From the NCBI GenBank assembly GCA_904395885.1, contig CAJFOF010000070.1:1-44484 (forward strand): 44,484 nt of DNA, read 5' to 3'. Shown here in pieces: positions 42,154-44,484 of the stretch. Within the stretch, counting starts at the first letter, position 1, and the number at the start of each line of letters is the position of its first letter. The notes below the pieces were generated by a model, which was not told where the DNA came from, did not search any database, and saw nothing but the letters and a program-made list of their open reading frames with translations. This DNA comes from an uncultured Lachnospiraceae bacterium. Lineage in GTDB: Bacteria > Bacillota > Clostridia > Lachnospirales > Lachnospiraceae. The position numbers and the translations under genes were made by a program.

Positions 42154-43470
42154 ATGAAGACAATTATCGTCAATGGGATCGTGGTGACCATGGATCCGCA
42201 GGGCCATGTTTATGACAGGGGATATGTGGCCTTTGAGGACGGGACAATCCTGGAGGCAGGGCCGATGGAGGCCGCAAAGATTACAGAGGACGCTCATATC
42301 CTGGACGCCGGAGGGGGGATCGTAATGCCCGGCATGGTCAACCTCCACAGCCATCTGGGGATGGTTCCCTTCAGAGGACTGGGGGACGACTGCAAAGACC
42401 GGCTGAGAGTGTTTCTTCTGCCCATGGAGCAGAAAGCCATGGATGCAGAACTGACCTACCTCTCCACCCGATATGCGGTGGCGGAGATGCTACTGGGCGG
42501 CGTTACCACTGTGGTGGATATGTATTATTTTGAGGAGGAAGCGGCCAGGGCTATGGACGAGATGGGAATCCGGGGGATTGCCGGGGAAACCATCATGGAA
42601 GAGCCTACCTGTGACAGCCCTGACCCGCAGAAGGCCCTGGCCTACGCCAGAACGCTGATGGAGCATTACAAGGATCATCCCCGTATCCGGGGCTGCGCCG
42701 CTCCTCATGGGACCAACACCTGTTCAGAGGAAACTCTGAAGGCGGCGTGGACCCTGGACCGGGAATTCGGTGCTCCCTTCACTCTCCACACAGCGGAGAT
42801 GGATTATGAGATGACTTATTTCAGGGATCAGTATCAGATGACCCCGGTGCAGTTTCTGGATTCCATCGGAGTGCTGGACAGCAGTACTCTGGCGGCCCAC
42901 TGCATCCATATGACGGATGAGGATATTAGGCTTTTCGCTTTAAAAGGGGGCAAGGCAGCCCACTGTATCGGATCCAATTCCAAGGCGGCCAAGGGAGTGT
43001 CACCGGTCAGCGCCATGTTGGCAGAAGGCATTGCGGTGGGCCTGGGAACGGACGGACCGGCCAGCGGAAACACCCTGGATATTATCACCCAGATGAAGCT
43101 GTGCGCCGATTTCCACAAAAATGAGACCAAGGACCGGAGCGCCTTTCCGGCGAAGAACATTGTGGAGCTGGCCACCATAAAGGGGGCTAAGGCTCTGGGA
43201 ATGGATGGGATCACCGGTTCCATCGAGGCGGGCAAGCGGGCTGACCTGGTGCTGGTGGAAACGGAATCCGCCAACATGTTTCCGGTCTACGATCCCTACT
43301 CAGCCCTGGTCTACAGCGCATTCCCCCAGAATGTGGACACGGTCTTTGTGGACGGCGTCTGCCTGGTAAAACATAAAAAGCTGGTGAAGGCCGACCTGGC
43401 AAAGCTGCGGTCTGAGCTGGCTGAGAAGATGAACCGGACGGAGTTTGGGACGATTAAGAAGTTTTATTAA
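42154..43470 (+). CDS. MTA/SAH deaminase-like amidohydrolase
   Basis: This 438-residue metal-dependent deaminase belongs to the TrzA/AtzA-MtaD-SsnA group. The zinc motif is NLHSHLGMVPFRGLGDD near residues 62-78. Further metal or catalytic residues lie in PHGTNTCSEE, FTLHTAEMDYE, LAAHCIHM and LGTDGPASGNTLD. MtaD-type enzymes deaminate methylthioadenosine, S-adenosylhomocysteine or adenosine. It could instead act on guanine or other aminated heterocycles, since close relatives are hard to separate by sequence. Its place 18 bp after adenine deaminase supports a role in purine salvage, possibly of the MTA released by spermidine synthesis. Confidence 0.82.
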   Translation: MKTIIVNGIVVTMDPQGHVYDRGYVAFEDGTILEAGPMEAAKITEDAHILDAGGGIVMPGMVNLHSHLGMVPFRGLGDDCKDRLRVFLLPMEQKAMDAELTYLSTRYAVAEMLLGGVTTVVDMYYFEEEAARAMDEMGIRGIAGETIMEEPTCDSPDPQKALAYARTLMEHYKDHPRIRGCAAPHGTNTCSEETLKAAWTLDREFGAPFTLHTAEMDYEMTYFRDQYQMTPVQFLDSIGVLDSSTLAAHCIHMTDEDIRLFALKGGKAAHCIGSNSKAAKGVSPVSAMLAEGIAVGLGTDGPASGNTLDIITQMKLCADFHKNETKDRSAFPAKNIVELATIKGAKALGMDGITGSIEAGKRADLVLVETESANMFPVYDPYSALVYSAFPQNVDTVFVDGVCLVKHKKLVKADLAKLRSELAEKMNRTEFGTIKKFY

Positions 43471-43471
43471 T

Positions 43472-43641
43472 CAGAGCGATACGGCTCTTTCCACTGAGGT
43501 TAATCTGACTCTTGCTTTGGAAAATTGTGGCGTCAGCGTAGATTTTGAGACGGTCTGTGGACAGGGACATGTGGAGGCCAAGCGCACAGGCAACAGCACA
43601 GAAAACGTATCGCCTGGGTTGAAGAGTGCTGCCAGCAATAA
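43472..43641 (+). pseudogene. C-terminal remnant of an alpha/beta hydrolase, frameshifted
   Basis: Directly after the amidohydrolase stop, one frame reads SDTALSTEVNLTLALENCGVSVDFETVCGQGH and then ERTGNSTEN-like (KRTGNSTEN). It resembles the C-terminal end of tannase/carboxylesterase-type alpha/beta hydrolases, where the last GH supplies the catalytic His. After STEN the frame shifts: one base off it continues IAWVEECCQQ and stops at TAA 43639-43641, the expected end of such proteins. One base seems lost near 43610. The rest of the gene, including the nucleophile, is absent. No start codon or ribosome site serves this stretch, so it is read as a decayed fragment. Confidence 0.6.
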
Positions 43642-43673
43642 GAAAAATTTTTCCGGAGGGATCCGGATATCAC

Positions 43674-43733
43674 AAGCATCCCCGCCGGTCCAACGGCTGA
43701 TTGTGAGCGTTGGACTGGCGGGGGTGCTTTTTC
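43674..43733 (+). terminator. Strong Rho-independent terminator
   Basis: AGCA-t-CCCCGCC-g-GTCCAACG (about 43675-43695) pairs with CGTTGGAC-t-GGCGGGG-g-TGCTTTTT (about 43708-43732). The stem has about 19 pairs with matching single mismatches and ends in a T run. It probably belonged to the lost hydrolase gene and now ends the transporter-deaminase operon. Nothing else is seen between 43642 and the next promoter. Confidence 0.92.
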
Positions 43734-43832
43734 TCTGTACAAATCTATGCCGTTTTCATATTTCCAAACGTTCTTCGATACCAAAAAAGTCTCTGAGAAT
43801 CATAAGTTTTTTCGGATTAGAAGTAAAAACTA

Positions 43833-43861
43833 TTGATATTTAGGATGTTTTTGGCTATACT
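43833..43861 (+). promoter_or_regulatory. Promoter of the AAA/DUF4143-type ATPase gene
   Basis: TTGATA (43833-43838), 17-bp spacer, TATACT (43856-43861), 28 bp before the ATG. Confidence 0.75.
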
Positions 43862-43889
43862 ATCAGTAAGGAGCAAGGAGGCGAACGAT

Positions 43890-44484
43890 ATGATTATCCG
43901 ACTACATTATATGAACACGCTGAAGACCTATCGGGATGTTCCGCTGGTGAAGATACTGGCGGGAATCCGGCGCTGCGGAAAATCCACGATTTTAGATATG
44001 CTGCGGGCTGATTTGCTGAATACCGGGATTGCCGCAGACCACATTATCAGTATGCGCTATACGTCAGAGGATTTTGCCGACGGCATGACCGACAAGGATA
44101 TGTATAAGAGCATTAAAGAGCAAATGACCGGCGATGGGCGCTACTATCTGCTGCTGGATGAAGTGCAGGAAATCGATGGCTGGGAAAAAGCGGTCAATAG
44201 CCTGCTGGAAAATGCCAACACCGACATTTATGTGACCGGATCTAATTCCAAATTGATGTCAAGCGAGATCTCAACCTATTTGACGGGACGATATATCTCC
44301 ATTCCGGTTTATACGCTGTCTTTTGCTGAATATTTGGATTTCAAAAAAGCAGATTCCCGTTCCCCAAAGGAGCTGTTAAACGAATATCTGCGGTTGGGCG
44401 GTTTCCCCATTGTGGCGCTGGGCAGCTTTGACGAACGCTCGGCCTATCAGATCGTGGAGGGAATCTATAACTCTGTGATTACCA
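43890..44484 (+). CDS. AAA family ATPase (AAA_14/DUF4143 type), cut by the window end
   Basis: The first 198 codons of an ATPase gene are present, with no stop before the window edge. Walker A is LAGIRRCGKSTIL near residues 24-36 and Walker B YYLLLDEVQEIDGWEKAVNSLL near 88. ITGSN-like sensor YVTGSNSKLMSSEIS and LTGRYISIPVYTLSFAEYLDF follow, all typical of the large, poorly understood ATP-binding protein family that usually ends in a DUF4143 domain. That C-terminal part would lie beyond 44484. The ATG at 43890 has AAGGAGG 8 bases upstream. Function is unknown; such genes are often isolated and spread by transfer. Confidence 0.88.
   Translation, partial: MIIRLHYMNTLKTYRDVPLVKILAGIRRCGKSTILDMLRADLLNTGIAADHIISMRYTSEDFADGMTDKDMYKSIKEQMTGDGRYYLLLDEVQEIDGWEKAVNSLLENANTDIYVTGSNSKLMSSEISTYLTGRYISIPVYTLSFAEYLDFKKADSRSPKELLNEYLRLGGFPIVALGSFDERSAYQIVEGIYNSVIT

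Noticed and set aside
43445-43843. A 132-residue plus-strand reading frame after the MTA deaminase-like gene treated as a real gene
   Set aside because: It begins inside the upstream gene, runs through the terminator hairpin and matches a hydrolase end only in its first part, so it is better read as a pseudogene fragment.

Overview
The window looks like a chromosomal segment of a Gram-positive anaerobe of the class Clostridia, probably Lachnospiraceae-like. This is inferred from strong AGGAGG-type ribosome binding sites, tightly packed operons with 1-8 bp overlaps, Clostridia-type protein families (YesM/YesN two-component pair, aminotransferase-fold SpeA, carboxyspermidine enzymes) and many lipobox-containing binding proteins. 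No rRNA, tRNA, CRISPR array, IS element or phage gene was seen.

Region 1 (1-6540) is a polyamine operon: speD, speA, speE, speB, a carboxy(nor)spermidine synthase and nspC, ended by a clear terminator. It encodes two spermidine routes side by side: SpeD/SpeE, and the aspartate-semialdehyde-dependent carboxyspermidine route. A GC-rich structured leader of unknown identity precedes speD.

Region 2 (6560-26949) holds two related carbohydrate modules separated by a ROK-family repressor gene. Module A (6.6-16.1 kb, visibly more AT-rich in its first part) has a YesM/YesN pair, a sugar-binding lipoprotein, two permeases, two Gfo/Idh oxidoreductases and a TIM-barrel isomerase/lyase. Its binding protein carries a frameshift and its last oxidoreductase an in-frame amber stop. 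Module B (17.7-26.9 kb, GC-richer) has a medium-chain dehydrogenase, binding lipoprotein, two Gfo/Idh enzymes, two permeases, two TIM-barrel proteins and a short-chain dehydrogenase that seems to lack an internal segment. Near-identical palindromes of the form TTATTTAATTAAATAA lie in front of the kinase gene, the ROK gene and module B, defining a likely ROK regulon. No sugar kinase or glycoside hydrolase is present. The enzyme set points to oxidative, non-phosphorylative handling of an unidentified sugar, inositol or glycoside.

Region 3 (26976-30831, minus strand) has a type I asparaginase, an AbgA-like M20 amidohydrolase, a DUF3089-type lipoprotein hydrolase and a small protein built of 11-residue repeats. 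Region 4 (30864-35436) is a plus-strand stress/repair set: Bcp peroxiredoxin, YaaA, and a 1060-residue fusion of an endonuclease Q-like PHP nuclease to a UvrD-type helicase.

Region 5 (35444-43470) has a divergent LysR regulator facing a PotABCD-type ABC transporter whose operon continues into adenine deaminase and an MTA/SAH deaminase-like amidohydrolase. This suggests purine or nucleoside uptake and salvage rather than polyamine import. After it come a decayed fragment of an alpha/beta hydrolase with its old terminator (43472-43733) and the start of an AAA/DUF4143-type ATPase that runs off the window end.
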